Virus record (IMG/VR): IMGVR_UViG_3300042397_003267
Location: 1 to 27,380 of that record
From: a virus
DNA length: 27,380 bases
Reading direction: 5' to 3' (one strand)
Under the pieces are notes generated by a model. It ran no database searches and was not told the origin of the DNA. It saw only the letters and a program-made list of their open reading frames with translations. The translations under genes and the position numbers were made by a program. Position 1 is the stretch's first letter; every line of letters starts with the position of its first letter. Of this stretch, positions 6,916-14,124 are shown piece by piece.

Positions 6916-7872
6916 ATGTACAATACAACCGATTCCGTCCCACGTCAGGACATCAGCACCCTCCTCATGGAGGCTGTCCACCAGGATCAGCACTACATCG
7001 CGCAGAACGTCCTGCCAATCTACGGCAGCGAGCGCGAGGTGGGCCGCTATCCCAAGTTCCGCATCGGCAAGGGCGAACTCCTCAAGAAGGAGAGCCAGAA
7101 GCGCAACTCGACCGGCACCTACAACGAAAGCGACGAGAGCTTCGAGTGGGACAGCTACCAGACCGAGGAATATGGTCACGAGAAGCGTGTCGATGACAAG
7201 GTCTCCAAGCAGATGCGCGATTTCTTCGACGCACAGATGGTGACCGCCAAGTTCTGCATGAACAAGGTGATGTTGGATTACGAGGTCCAGGCCGCTTCCG
7301 CGATCATGGATCCCTCCACCTTCGCCAATGCCAACGGAACGGTGGCCTACACCGAGGCCAACCTCAACACCATCGATCTCCCGCAGGACATCAACGCCAC
7401 GCTCGAGAAGATGACACTCATCGGAGAGTCCCCGAACACGATGATCCTGTCCCTCCAGGTCTTCAACCGCCTCAAGAGGAGCAAGCTGCTTCAGACCTAC
7501 CTCTACGGCTTCCTCAACACCACGCAGGGCGGTGCCAACATCACCACCCAGACGATCTCGGCCGCCTTCGGCATCCCGAACATCGTCATCGCCAAGAAGT
7601 CCATCGACACCGCCATCAAGGGCAAGACCGCCGTGGCTCCTGTCTGGGGCAACGACTACATCTGGATCGGCGACGTCCAGGGTGGCGACTTCATGGCGGG
7701 TGGCGCAGGCCGCACCATCATCTGGGACGCGGACAGCGAGGGTGGTCTCTTCACCACCGATCAGTACCGCGACGAGGCTCGTCGTGGCGACAAGATCCGC
7801 GTGCGCTCCAACCGCACCGTCAAGATCATCAACCCCAACGCTGGATACCTCATCGGAACCCAGTGGGCCTAA
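6916..7872 (+). CDS. Major capsid protein
   Basis: This 318-residue protein would be the HK97-fold shell protein. Features seen: an N-terminal helix (QDISTLLMEAVHQ), a segment YIAQNVLPIYGSEREVGRYPKF (26-48), an E-loop-like charged stretch (50-85), a helix-rich spine region (95-135, with DYEVQAASAIMDPSTFA) and the P-domain/A-domain part from 150 to the end. The VLP...Y.K pattern near the N-terminus and the run ending NPNAGYLIGTQWA are typical of one large capsid family. The start ATG has GAGGAT 8 bases upstream. The gene follows the protease and decoration genes and is followed by a hairpin terminator. G+C content is the highest in the window, consistent with strong expression. Confidence 0.88.
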   Translation: MYNTTDSVPRQDISTLLMEAVHQDQHYIAQNVLPIYGSEREVGRYPKFRIGKGELLKKESQKRNSTGTYNESDESFEWDSYQTEEYGHEKRVDDKVSKQMRDFFDAQMVTAKFCMNKVMLDYEVQAASAIMDPSTFANANGTVAYTEANLNTIDLPQDINATLEKMTLIGESPNTMILSLQVFNRLKRSKLLQTYLYGFLNTTQGGANITTQTISAAFGIPNIVIAKKSIDTAIKGKTAVAPVWGNDYIWIGDVQGGDFMAGGAGRTIIWDADSEGGLFTTDQYRDEARRGDKIRVRSNRTVKIINPNAGYLIGTQWA

Positions 7873-7893
7873 AACCTTGTGTGAGGGCACATC

Positions 7894-7930
7894 AAACTCC
7901 CCGATCCGGCCAGTCCGGGTCGGGGAGTTT
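7894..7930 (+). terminator. Strong hairpin after the capsid gene, overlapping the kinase RBS
   Basis: AAACTCCCCGA (7894-7904) pairs perfectly with TCGGGGAGTTT (7920-7930) over 11 base pairs, with a 15-base loop and a T-rich run immediately after. This has the form of a rho-independent terminator. The right arm contains GGGGAG (7922-7927), which is the only Shine-Dalgarno for the kinase gene, so the folded RNA would also hide that site. Confidence 0.8.
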
Positions 7931-7934
7931 TCGT

Positions 7935-8483
7935 TTGGTGGCGCTGGCCGGATATGCCGGTAGCGGCAAAAGCGAGGCGGCTCGACATCTGGTCGAGCGC
8001 CATCATTTCGTGCGGCTGCGCTACGCCGCTCCCATGAAGCGGATGCTCATGACCCTCCTGGTGGAAAGCGGGATCGGTCCCATCACCGCGCTGGAAATGA
8101 TCGACGGGAAGCTGAAGGAAACGCCTTCCCCCGTCCTTTCCGGTCATTCCCCGCGCTTCGCCCTGCAAACCCTCGGTACAGAGTGGGGTCGCAACATCAT
8201 GGCTGCCGACTTCTGGCGGCGCATCCTCATGGGGCGCGTGGAAGCCGAGATCGCCAAGGGGAATTCCGTGGTCATTGATGATGTGCGTTTCTTCTGCGAG
8301 GCGCGTGAGCTTCGGGCCCGGGGATTCACGCTCTGGAGGATCCTGCGGCCCGGGGTCGAACGGGGGGAGCATTCCAGCGAGGATCAGTCGTTCCCCGTCG
8401 ATCATGTCATCCATAACGATCAGTCGCTTGCCCAACTCCATGCCAGCGTGGAGGAAAAGTTGACCTCCTCCCATGGAGTATGA
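7935..8483 (+). CDS. Phage deoxynucleoside monophosphate kinase-like P-loop protein
   Basis: This 182-residue protein probably phosphorylates dNMPs to dNDPs to feed phage DNA synthesis. From the chosen start, the P-loop GYAGSGKS lies at residues 6-13. It is followed by a helix and the RYAAPMKRML segment that many phage dNMP kinases share. Next come the central part LQTLGTEWGRN, the IDDVRF segment (Walker-B-like) and the C-terminal pattern HSSEDQSF...DHVIHNDQSLAQLHASVEE. The frame is open back to a GTG at 7863 inside the capsid gene. I place the start at TTG 7935 (or GTG 7938), because GGGGAG lies 7 bases before it and the domain begins there. The stop overlaps the next start (ATGA). A kinase among structural genes is unusual. 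Confidence 0.82.
   Translation: MVALAGYAGSGKSEAARHLVERHHFVRLRYAAPMKRMLMTLLVESGIGPITALEMIDGKLKETPSPVLSGHSPRFALQTLGTEWGRNIMAADFWRRILMGRVEAEIAKGNSVVIDDVRFFCEARELRARGFTLWRILRPGVERGEHSSEDQSFPVDHVIHNDQSLAQLHASVEEKLTSSHGV
8459..8465 (+). promoter_or_regulatory. GTTGACC variant of the start-site element
   Basis: GTTGACC lies inside the last codons of the kinase gene and ends 14 bases before ATG 8480. CTCC-CAT-GGAG between them can form a small hairpin. It differs by one base from the six exact copies. Confidence 0.35.
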
Positions 8484-8833
8484 ACTTCGATGACTCATTC
8501 TCCCAGGGGGATGCCGCCGCCTTTGACGAAATGGCCTCCCTTGTCCTTCTGGAAGGGCGTTCCGTCCGCGCCATCATTTCCCCCCTGAGCGGATACACCA
8601 CCGAAAGCGATGGCACGGGCGGGTTCTCCAGGGCAGAGGGGGCCAAGATCGAAGTCCTCTCTAGCGACATGGCCGCCGCCCAGAACTGGTCGGGGCCTCG
8701 CGTCGGCATGCTGGTCACCATCCCCACCACCCCTCCGCAGAACTACCGCGTCACGGGGGTCCGCAACAACGGCTTCACCACCACACTCACCTGCGGCTCC
8801 ACATCCGGAACCGCTCCACGCGCCCAATTCTAA
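8480..8833 (+). CDS. Head-tail connector/head completion protein candidate
   Basis: This 117-residue protein starts in an ATGA overlap with the kinase. The first 25 residues form an acidic helix (DDSFSQGDAAAFDEMASL). The rest is beta-rich, with VTIPTTPPQNYRVTGVRNNGFTTTLTCG near the end. Small proteins of this size, with a short helical lead and a beta barrel, placed after the capsid gene and before the tail terminator, are usually head-tail connectors of the lambda gpFII or HK97 gp7/gp10 type. No diagnostic motif is visible, so the role is by position. Its stop shares one base with the next start (TAATG), showing tight coupling. Confidence 0.55.
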   Translation: MNFDDSFSQGDAAAFDEMASLVLLEGRSVRAIISPLSGYTTESDGTGGFSRAEGAKIEVLSSDMAAAQNWSGPRVGMLVTIPTTPPQNYRVTGVRNNGFTTTLTCGSTSGTAPRAQF

Positions 8834-9222
8834 TGAATGTCCGCTCCCTGATCGAAGTCGAAGTGGCCTCCGCCCTCTCCTCCAGCAAGGTCATTACCTG
8901 CCCAGCCCTGCCGGGGTCCGGCGACGGGGTCCGGCCGGATCGCTATGTCTCGGTCGTGGCCACGGAAGCCGAGCATCGGGGGGATGCTCATCTGGTGACC
9001 TTGGAATTCCGCATCGTGGCCCCTGCGGCCGAACCAATCGACTCCATGAGGGAGACGACGGACGCGGTCTATCTCTGGGCCACCGGAGAGGATTCGCCCC
9101 TCAAGGAATATGATGCCAACGGGCTTGAGATTTTCGGTCATTCACCAGCCAATCTCACAAGCGAGGTGCGCGATTTTCAGAGGGCCGAGATCCTGGAGTT
9201 CAAGGTGGGAGCCGCCGCCTAG
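8833..9222 (+). CDS. Tail terminator/minor tail protein candidate
   Basis: This 129-residue protein follows the connector with a TAATG overlap and precedes the tube genes, the slot of the lambda gpU/gpZ-type tail terminator. The N-terminal helix (NVRSLIEVEVASALSSSKV) is followed by beta segments (RYVSVVATEAEHRGDAHLVTLEFRIVAPA) and a helix with a conserved-looking AVYLWATG. The C-terminal half ends in RAEILEFKVGAAA. This helix-beta-helix pattern fits tail terminators, but no sequence motif confirms it. The stop TAG is immediately followed by TTGACA, part of a variant start-site element. Confidence 0.5.
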   Translation: MNVRSLIEVEVASALSSSKVITCPALPGSGDGVRPDRYVSVVATEAEHRGDAHLVTLEFRIVAPAAEPIDSMRETTDAVYLWATGEDSPLKEYDANGLEIFGHSPANLTSEVRDFQRAEILEFKVGAAA

Positions 9223-9228
9223 TTGACA
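9222..9228 (+). promoter_or_regulatory. GTTGACA variant of the start-site element
   Basis: GTTGACA begins with the last base of the preceding TAG stop and ends 18 bases before ATG 9247. GGGGGTAT lies between them. It has one base changed and a longer spacing than the exact copies. Confidence 0.35.
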
Positions 9229-9246
9229 TTCCGCCAAGGGGGTATC

Positions 9247-9591
9247 ATGAGCATCGCAAACAAATCAATCAACATGACCGGTTTTATTTTTGGAACCGGA
9301 GCCACAGACCTTCTTCAGGTTTCGGTTGAAAAATCCTACGCCACCCAGATCGAGATCGTCGGTGGCACGGGTATCCTCGATGACATCGTCTATGGGGCTG
9401 AGGAGCATAAAATCACCGCCACAAAGGTGAACGGCACCGGGGCCCTTCCTGCTCTTGGAACTAATTTCACCGCCGGTGGGGTAACTGGGTATGTCACCAA
9501 AACCTCCCTCGTTAAGAGTAACGAGGATGTGGAGAAAGTCCAAATCGAGGCCATCGGCTTCCCGGAAATTCCAACGACTGCCACTCCCTAA
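9247..9591 (+). CDS. Tail tube-like protein, first of a tandem pair
   Basis: This 114-residue protein starts MSIANKSINMTG. I prefer ATG 9247, because the TTG at 9223 is part of the GTTGACA element and AAGGGGG sits just before this ATG. It is beta-rich and Gly/Thr-rich with almost no charge clusters. Its C-terminal part (SNEDVEKVQIEAIGF) aligns by eye with SNQDFAKVTVTGKGI in the next protein. Two adjacent small beta proteins of this type, after a tail terminator and before a chaperone and tape measure gene, fit a tail tube protein plus a divergent copy. The second copy may cap or decorate the tube. Family not recognised. Confidence 0.5.
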   Translation: MSIANKSINMTGFIFGTGATDLLQVSVEKSYATQIEIVGGTGILDDIVYGAEEHKITATKVNGTGALPALGTNFTAGGVTGYVTKTSLVKSNEDVEKVQIEAIGFPEIPTTATP

Positions 9592-9627
9592 TAGGAGTGT
9601 TCACGGCAACTACTAACTCATAAAAAT

Positions 9628-9951
9628 ATGGCACTTCAATCATTCAAGGGGAAAGCAGTCGGAGCCTGCGGCGTGACGGTCGCTGGAATCACCAATGTCA
9701 CCAATTTCACCGATACTGAGGAATATGGCAATATTGCCCGTGCCAAGAACTGTGATGGTGACGTCAAGGCCGTCTTCATGTCCAAGGGCACTTACTCCTC
9801 ACAGGTGAGCGGTTATACCGCCACCATTGCCGCGCCTGCTCTCGGCGGGGCCATCACCGGTGTGGATGGATCCCAGCGGATCATGTCCTCAACGCTTGAG
9901 GCCTCCAACCAAGACTTCGCCAAGGTGACGGTCACCGGCAAGGGTATCTAA
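9628..9951 (+). CDS. Tail tube-like protein, second of a tandem pair
   Basis: This 107-residue protein, MALQSFKGKAVGACGVTVAG, is beta-rich with a central TEEYGNIARAKNCDGDVKAVF stretch and the ending SNQDFAKVTVTGKGI. The ending is similar to that of the gene just upstream. The N-terminal 'GxxxxxxGxTVAGITNVTNFTD' and 'EYGNIARAKNCDGD' segments are the kind seen in small tube proteins of siphophages. It lacks a Shine-Dalgarno: the leader is an A/T- and A/C-rich run (9605-9627) with an AGGAG about 30 bases away. It may be the main tube subunit because it is the copy next to the chaperone and tape measure genes, but that is inference. Confidence 0.55.
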   Translation: MALQSFKGKAVGACGVTVAGITNVTNFTDTEEYGNIARAKNCDGDVKAVFMSKGTYSSQVSGYTATIAAPALGGAITGVDGSQRIMSSTLEASNQDFAKVTVTGKGI

Positions 9952-9954
9952 TCC

Positions 9955-10758
9955 TTGTCGGATCACCACTACATCTTCGACGAGCGCTTTGCGGAGAGCT
10001 TCCTGCACTCCGCAAATCCTCATTCTGTCTTTGGTATAAGCCTCAAGCCCTTTTCCAACTGGCATCGGCTTCAGCTCGAATGGATTGATTCCAAGGTTCT
10101 CCTCGGCGGCGCTCAAAAGTGGGATCTCTATCTGGCGGCAAGAATCTGCTCGACCGAGTATCCTCATGTCGCTCCCAATCCGGGCAGGGGGAACCTTCAC
10201 AACTCCCTCTGGCATCTCCGCCATTGGCACCGGAATCCCAGCAAGGAATTAAAGGCCTTCTACGCCTACCTCGAGGATTTTTCGGCACCTCCCAAGCTCT
10301 GGGGAGGAAAGGGATCCTCCATGAAAAAGCTCTCCGAGGCTTACGAGGAACTTCACCGGATCACCGGAAATCCCTCCCACCTTCAAGGCGCGCGCGAGGC
10401 AGCCTATCAGGCATTCCTCCAGGAGAACCAAGACACGCAACTGGATGATACCCTCTCCCAGGTGGCCTATTACTGCAAGGCGACCGGCCGTCCGCCCCTC
10501 GAGGCCTGGAATATGCCGATCGGGGAACTCGCCTGGATGAATATCGCCTTTGCCAAGCTGGATGGCGGCAAGATCGACATCTGGACGCCGATGGATGAGG
10601 AACACTTCCAGGCGCATCTGCTCACCCGCCAGCAGAAGATCGCCGAGATCGCCAAGGAAATCGAACGGGATCAGCCCGAGGTCCCCTCTCGCCTCTCGAT
10701 GCCGTTGGCCGCCGTGAAGTATTGGCAGCAGGTCGTGGATCGCACCTCGAAGGGTTGA
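9955..10758 (+). CDS. Probable tail assembly chaperone (by position), unknown family
   Basis: This 267-residue protein lies between the tube genes and the tape measure gene, where siphophages encode tail assembly chaperones. It starts at TTG 9955 (SDHHYIFDERF...), since no ATG in frame precedes a conserved-looking part; AAGGGTAT lies upstream. It is mostly helical with many Trp residues (NSLWHLRHWHRNPSKEL, EAWNMPIGELAWMNIAFAKLDG). The C-terminal third (helix LLTRQQKIAEIAKEIERDQPE) looks solvent-exposed. I searched the last codons for an X XXY YYZ slippery site that would make a frameshifted longer form and saw none. The stop TGA overlaps the GTTGACG element of the tape measure gene. Confidence 0.5.
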   Translation: MSDHHYIFDERFAESFLHSANPHSVFGISLKPFSNWHRLQLEWIDSKVLLGGAQKWDLYLAARICSTEYPHVAPNPGRGNLHNSLWHLRHWHRNPSKELKAFYAYLEDFSAPPKLWGGKGSSMKKLSEAYEELHRITGNPSHLQGAREAAYQAFLQENQDTQLDDTLSQVAYYCKATGRPPLEAWNMPIGELAWMNIAFAKLDGGKIDIWTPMDEEHFQAHLLTRQQKIAEIAKEIERDQPEVPSRLSMPLAAVKYWQQVVDRTSKG

Positions 10759-10760
10759 CG
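10754..10760 (+). promoter_or_regulatory. GTTGACG start-site element, copy 3
   Basis: GTTGACG overlaps the stop codon of the chaperone-like gene (TGA at 10756-10758) and ends 15 bases before ATG 10776 of the tape measure gene. GGGGTATCAG lies between. Confidence 0.55.
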
Positions 10761-10775
10761 CTTTGGGGTATCAGT

Positions 10776-13700
10776 ATGGCCCAGCAGAGAAATATCAATC
10801 CCCCGTCCGCCGCGTGGACAACGTTCAAGGGGTTGGTGGGTGATGTGGTCGGACCCATGGCCGTCCTGGGGATCGCCGCCCAAAAAATCAGCTCCTCCAT
10901 CGCGCAAAGCGCCCTCAATGCCCAAAAGCTCAAGGAGGCCATCACCGCCTCAGCCGGTGCGGAAGCCCTTCGTAAGCAGTTCGAGGGGCTGGGGATGTCG
11001 GCCGCTCAGGCCAGTGTCAAGGTGGCCGAGCTTGCCAAGATCGCCGCGAGTGGCCCATTCGACCTACCCGCGCTTGGCATCGCCGCCAAAAACCTTCAAG
11101 TCGTCGGGGGTGCCGCACTCAATACGTCGGCCAATCTCCGCAAGGTCGCGGACATGGCCGCCGCCGCCGGAACTCCCATCGACACCATGGCGACGGCTTA
11201 CGCCAAGCTCATCACCTCCCTGAAGGGTGGTGGAGGCGCTGAGGCCGCCGCACAAATGGCTGAGTTGGGGGCGATTTCCGCCGAAACGGCCCAAAAGATC
11301 GCCACCTTAACGGCCACCGGCGGCTCTTTTTCCGAAAAAATGGCCCTCATCTCCTCCGACTTGAGCAACTCGGTGGGTGCCTCCAAGGCCCTCGAAGGGA
11401 CGCTTGGGGGACTCCAGGCCAAGCTTGCCGCTCTCCAATCGGCGAATTCCCTGGAGATCGGAGGCATGTTCCTAGAGGGGGAGAAGGCCGCTACCCGCGC
11501 GCAGATTGCCTTTGAAAAGCTCAGGGGGAGCATCGACAAGGCCTCGACCGCCAACTTTGCGGCTCTCTCGGAGGCATTCAATAAGATCAAAGAGGGGGTC
11601 GCCAACTTGCTTTCGAGCGGGAATGCGATTTCTGTCCTTGGGGGTATTTTTCAAACAGTTTTTGCCGTTGCAGCAGCCACCGTTTTGACAACGACAGGGG
11701 CCTTGGTAGCCCTAGCCGCAACTCTCGTGCGGATGGGGGCGGCGGCGTTCACGGCGGCCGGTGGGATGAATGCCCTCAACGCGGCATCGCGGGCATATAT
11801 TGGGCTGGGCGCTGGCACCCTGGCAGCCGTCACGGCCATTATCTCGGCGCTGATCCTGTTTGGAAGCCGCGCCTTGAAGACGGCCCAGGACCTCGATGTC
11901 CTCATTCAGAAAAACAAAGAATTGGCCGATGCGGGAAATGCCAGTTCCTCCAAGCTGGAAGCCAAGCTCCCCAAGGTCAGGGCAGGCACCGTCGAGGATC
12001 GGCAGGCCGCCATGGAGGAGGCTAATGCCGAAGTGGCCTCGGCTGAGGAGCGGGTCAGTAATGCCAAAAAGGCCCGGGCGGAGGAAGAGCGGAATGATAC
12101 GGGCTGGAACAGGGCCAAGACATTGGACTTTTTTGGCGTCTTCGCCAATCAGCGGAAAATCTTAGCCGAGGGTGAGGTGGGGTTGGCTGAAAACGATCTC
12201 CTGAGGAAAAAGAATGCCCGTTCTGAAATCGGATCGATGACGAGGCTCGGGCTCTCCAGGGAGGATCTCCAGAAACGATTCCAGCGCAATGACCTGATGG
12301 AGGATATCCGCAACTCGGCTTTTGACCGACTGCAGGCCTCGGCCGACCCCGAGTCTGCCGCTCGGATGGCCTCCGAGGAACTGAGCCGCGCCACGAAAAA
12401 AGATGATGCCAATCAGATCGCATCCAAGGCCTCCTTTGAAGAGCGCCAACGAATCAACGATGCGCGCGGCAAGGTCGCTACTGCCGATGGGGCGACAGCA
12501 AAAGACGCGGCCTTGACCGAGCTCGCCAGCCTTGCGACCACCACGGAGAGCGGCGGCCTCCAACAGCAGATCGACTACCGCAAGGCCCTTGTCATGGAGC
12601 AGGGCGATGTCAAAAGTGAAGGAGCCGCCGCGCAAAAGGAGCTTCAGGATCGGGTCAAAGAAAAAAATGAGGTCATTGGCAAGTATTCTGCAAGCGGGGT
12701 CACTTATGGAGAGGGGAAAGAAAAACTGGATGCGGCCAACGCGGCCGTCGCGGAGGCTCGAAAGAAGGCGGCTGACATCGAGGCGCGGAAACAGAATGTC
12801 GCCGCCCGATCCGGGGGCCTTGACCTCTCTGGTGAGGCTATTCAAGAACTGGAAATCCAGCGCGACGCCGCGCTCAAGAAGGAGGATCCCAATAAGTCCA
12901 CCGCAGAGAAGGAGGCTGCTCGGATCAAGGATCAGGCCGCAAAAGAAGCGGTGGCCGCCCAACGGCGTTCCATCGCGGCCTCGCGCGAGCGCGCCAATCT
13001 GGAATCCAATCTCGCCGGTCTCTCGGACACCGGTGCCAACGAGGAATACAAGATCCGCGCGGAGAGCGACCAACAGCGCGCCAACGACATGCGCGCCTTG
13101 GCGGCATCGCAAAATGTAGCCGCCAAAGAGAACGAATACTCGGCCGCCCGTGGCACTCCGCAGGAAGAGCAGAAGCGCCAGGAACTCGAGGCCGCACGCA
13201 CTCAGGCCGCCGAGGCGGGGGTCAATGGGCGAAGCACCGCCGAGATCCAAGCCCAACTCGACATCCAGAAACAAATCGTGGCCACCAAGCTCCAAGCCGC
13301 CAAGGTGGCTGAGGCCGGTGCCAAGGCCGAGTACGATGCCGCCATGAGGAGGCTCAATATCGAGCAACAAATCTCCCAACTGCGGGTCGCTCAGGCCAAA
13401 AGCAAGATGGATGGGTCGGAGTTCCAGGGGAAAACCGAGTCAAAAATCAAGATGGAGGCTTCAGAGAAGGAGCTTGCCGCCCAAGAGAAGGCCCTCAAAG
13501 CATCCCAAGCCCGCGATGCCGCCGAGGCCGCCTTCAAGGCGAATCCCAGCGAGGCAAATAAGAAGGCATTGGATGCCGCGAGCGAGGCCGCCGCCGCCGC
13601 TGGGGTTGGCAATCGGCGCACCCGTGATGTCGAGGGGGATGTGACGGCGGCAAAAAACGCTCTCGCTGATAGGAATTCCCAGCAGGCCGCCCTATTGGCC

Positions 13701-14123
13701 GAGACCCGTGATGACATGAAAATCCAATCACTGAGGGCCACCCAAAATTATGGGCCGGGATCACAGCGGGAGGCGGCCAAGAAGGAGGCCGATGCCCTGG
13801 AGGACAAGAAGGCCAAGGAAGCCCGTGTGGCTGAACTGGGTGCGGCAGGGATTACTGATACTGACACGGCAAACAAGATCGCCGACATCGAGGTTCAGCG
13901 CGCACGCATCACCAAGGACATCGAAGAGCAGGGGAATGTGCCCTCGAGTTCCATGGCCAGAATCGGTGGATCGGCTGGATTTGCCGGAATGGTGAACACG
14001 GATCAGGAAAAGAACAAGAGACTGGAGGAACTCAACCGGAAGCAAGCGGATCTCCTGGAGAAGATGGAGAGGCGCATGAACGATTCCTACAATCTGGCAG
14101 TGAGGCTTTCAGGAAACGACTAG
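10776..14123 (+). CDS. Tape measure protein
   Basis: This 1115-residue protein would set tail length and be ejected into the host envelope. Using about 0.15 nm per residue, as in lambda, the tail would be around 165 nm. Two hydrophobic stretches lie at about residues 286-318 (VFAVAAATVLTTTGALVALAATL) and 345-370 (GTLAAVTAIISALILFG). The remainder is Ala/Glu/Lys-rich predicted coiled coil. The last 380 residues contain three diverged repeats of about 120 residues (see the repeat entry). The start is ATG 10776; the frame is open further upstream to 10722, but that region belongs to the previous gene. The next gene begins one base after the stop. Size, membrane segments and coil content make the call secure, although no specific family was identified. 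Confidence 0.9.
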   Translation: MAQQRNINPPSAAWTTFKGLVGDVVGPMAVLGIAAQKISSSIAQSALNAQKLKEAITASAGAEALRKQFEGLGMSAAQASVKVAELAKIAASGPFDLPALGIAAKNLQVVGGAALNTSANLRKVADMAAAAGTPIDTMATAYAKLITSLKGGGGAEAAAQMAELGAISAETAQKIATLTATGGSFSEKMALISSDLSNSVGASKALEGTLGGLQAKLAALQSANSLEIGGMFLEGEKAATRAQIAFEKLRGSIDKASTANFAALSEAFNKIKEGVANLLSSGNAISVLGGIFQTVFAVAAATVLTTTGALVALAATLVRMGAAAFTAAGGMNALNAASRAYIGLGAGTLAAVTAIISALILFGSRALKTAQDLDVLIQKNKELADAGNASSSKLEAKLPKVRAGTVEDRQAAMEEANAEVASAEERVSNAKKARAEEERNDTGWNRAKTLDFFGVFANQRKILAEGEVGLAENDLLRKKNARSEIGSMTRLGLSREDLQKRFQRNDLMEDIRNSAFDRLQASADPESAARMASEELSRATKKDDANQIASKASFEERQRINDARGKVATADGATAKDAALTELASLATTTESGGLQQQIDYRKALVMEQGDVKSEGAAAQKELQDRVKEKNEVIGKYSASGVTYGEGKEKLDAANAAVAEARKKAADIEARKQNVAARSGGLDLSGEAIQELEIQRDAALKKEDPNKSTAEKEAARIKDQAAKEAVAAQRRSIAASRERANLESNLAGLSDTGANEEYKIRAESDQQRANDMRALAASQNVAAKENEYSAARGTPQEEQKRQELEAARTQAAEAGVNGRSTAEIQAQLDIQKQIVATKLQAAKVAEAGAKAEYDAAMRRLNIEQQISQLRVAQAKSKMDGSEFQGKTESKIKMEASEKELAAQEKALKASQARDAAEAAFKANPSEANKKALDAASEAAAAAGVGNRRTRDVEGDVTAAKNALADRNSQQAALLAETRDDMKIQSLRATQNYGPGSQREAAKKEADALEDKKAKEARVAELGAAGITDTDTANKIADIEVQRARITKDIEEQGNVPSSSMARIGGSAGFAGMVNTDQEKNKRLEELNRKQADLLEKMERRMNDSYNLAVRLSGND
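12990..13930 (+). repeat. Diverged ~120-residue repeats in the tape measure gene
   Basis: Three copies start near 12990 (NLESNLAGLSDTGANEEYKI), 13349 (RLNIEQQISQLRVAQAKSK) and 13716 (MKIQSLRATQNYGPGSQREA), 359 and 367 bases apart. Each contains a later A-A/G-G-V/I-x-x-R/D-S/T signature (AAEAGVNGRST, AAAAGVGNRRT, LGAAGITDTDT). The third is partial. An earlier, more diverged copy may start near 12554. Confidence 0.6.
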
Positions 14124-14124
14124 C

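Noticed and set aside
6889-7890. Long minus-strand open frame opposite the capsid gene
   Set aside because: It mirrors the capsid gene, and its Gly/Val/Asp-rich, low-complexity product is typical of a GC-rich shadow. The + strand has the capsid family match and RBS.
7863-7934. Kinase starting at GTG 7863
   Set aside because: That start lies inside the capsid gene and adds 24 residues unlike the family; the RBS is at 7922-7927.
10600-10776. Possible programmed frameshift at the end of the chaperone-like gene
   Set aside because: No slippery heptamer or second-frame extension found; the tape measure gene begins directly after.
12162-13379. 405-residue minus-strand frame inside the tape measure gene
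   Set aside because: Leu/Gly-rich shadow of the Ala/Lys/Glu coiled-coil coding sequence, with no start context or operon.
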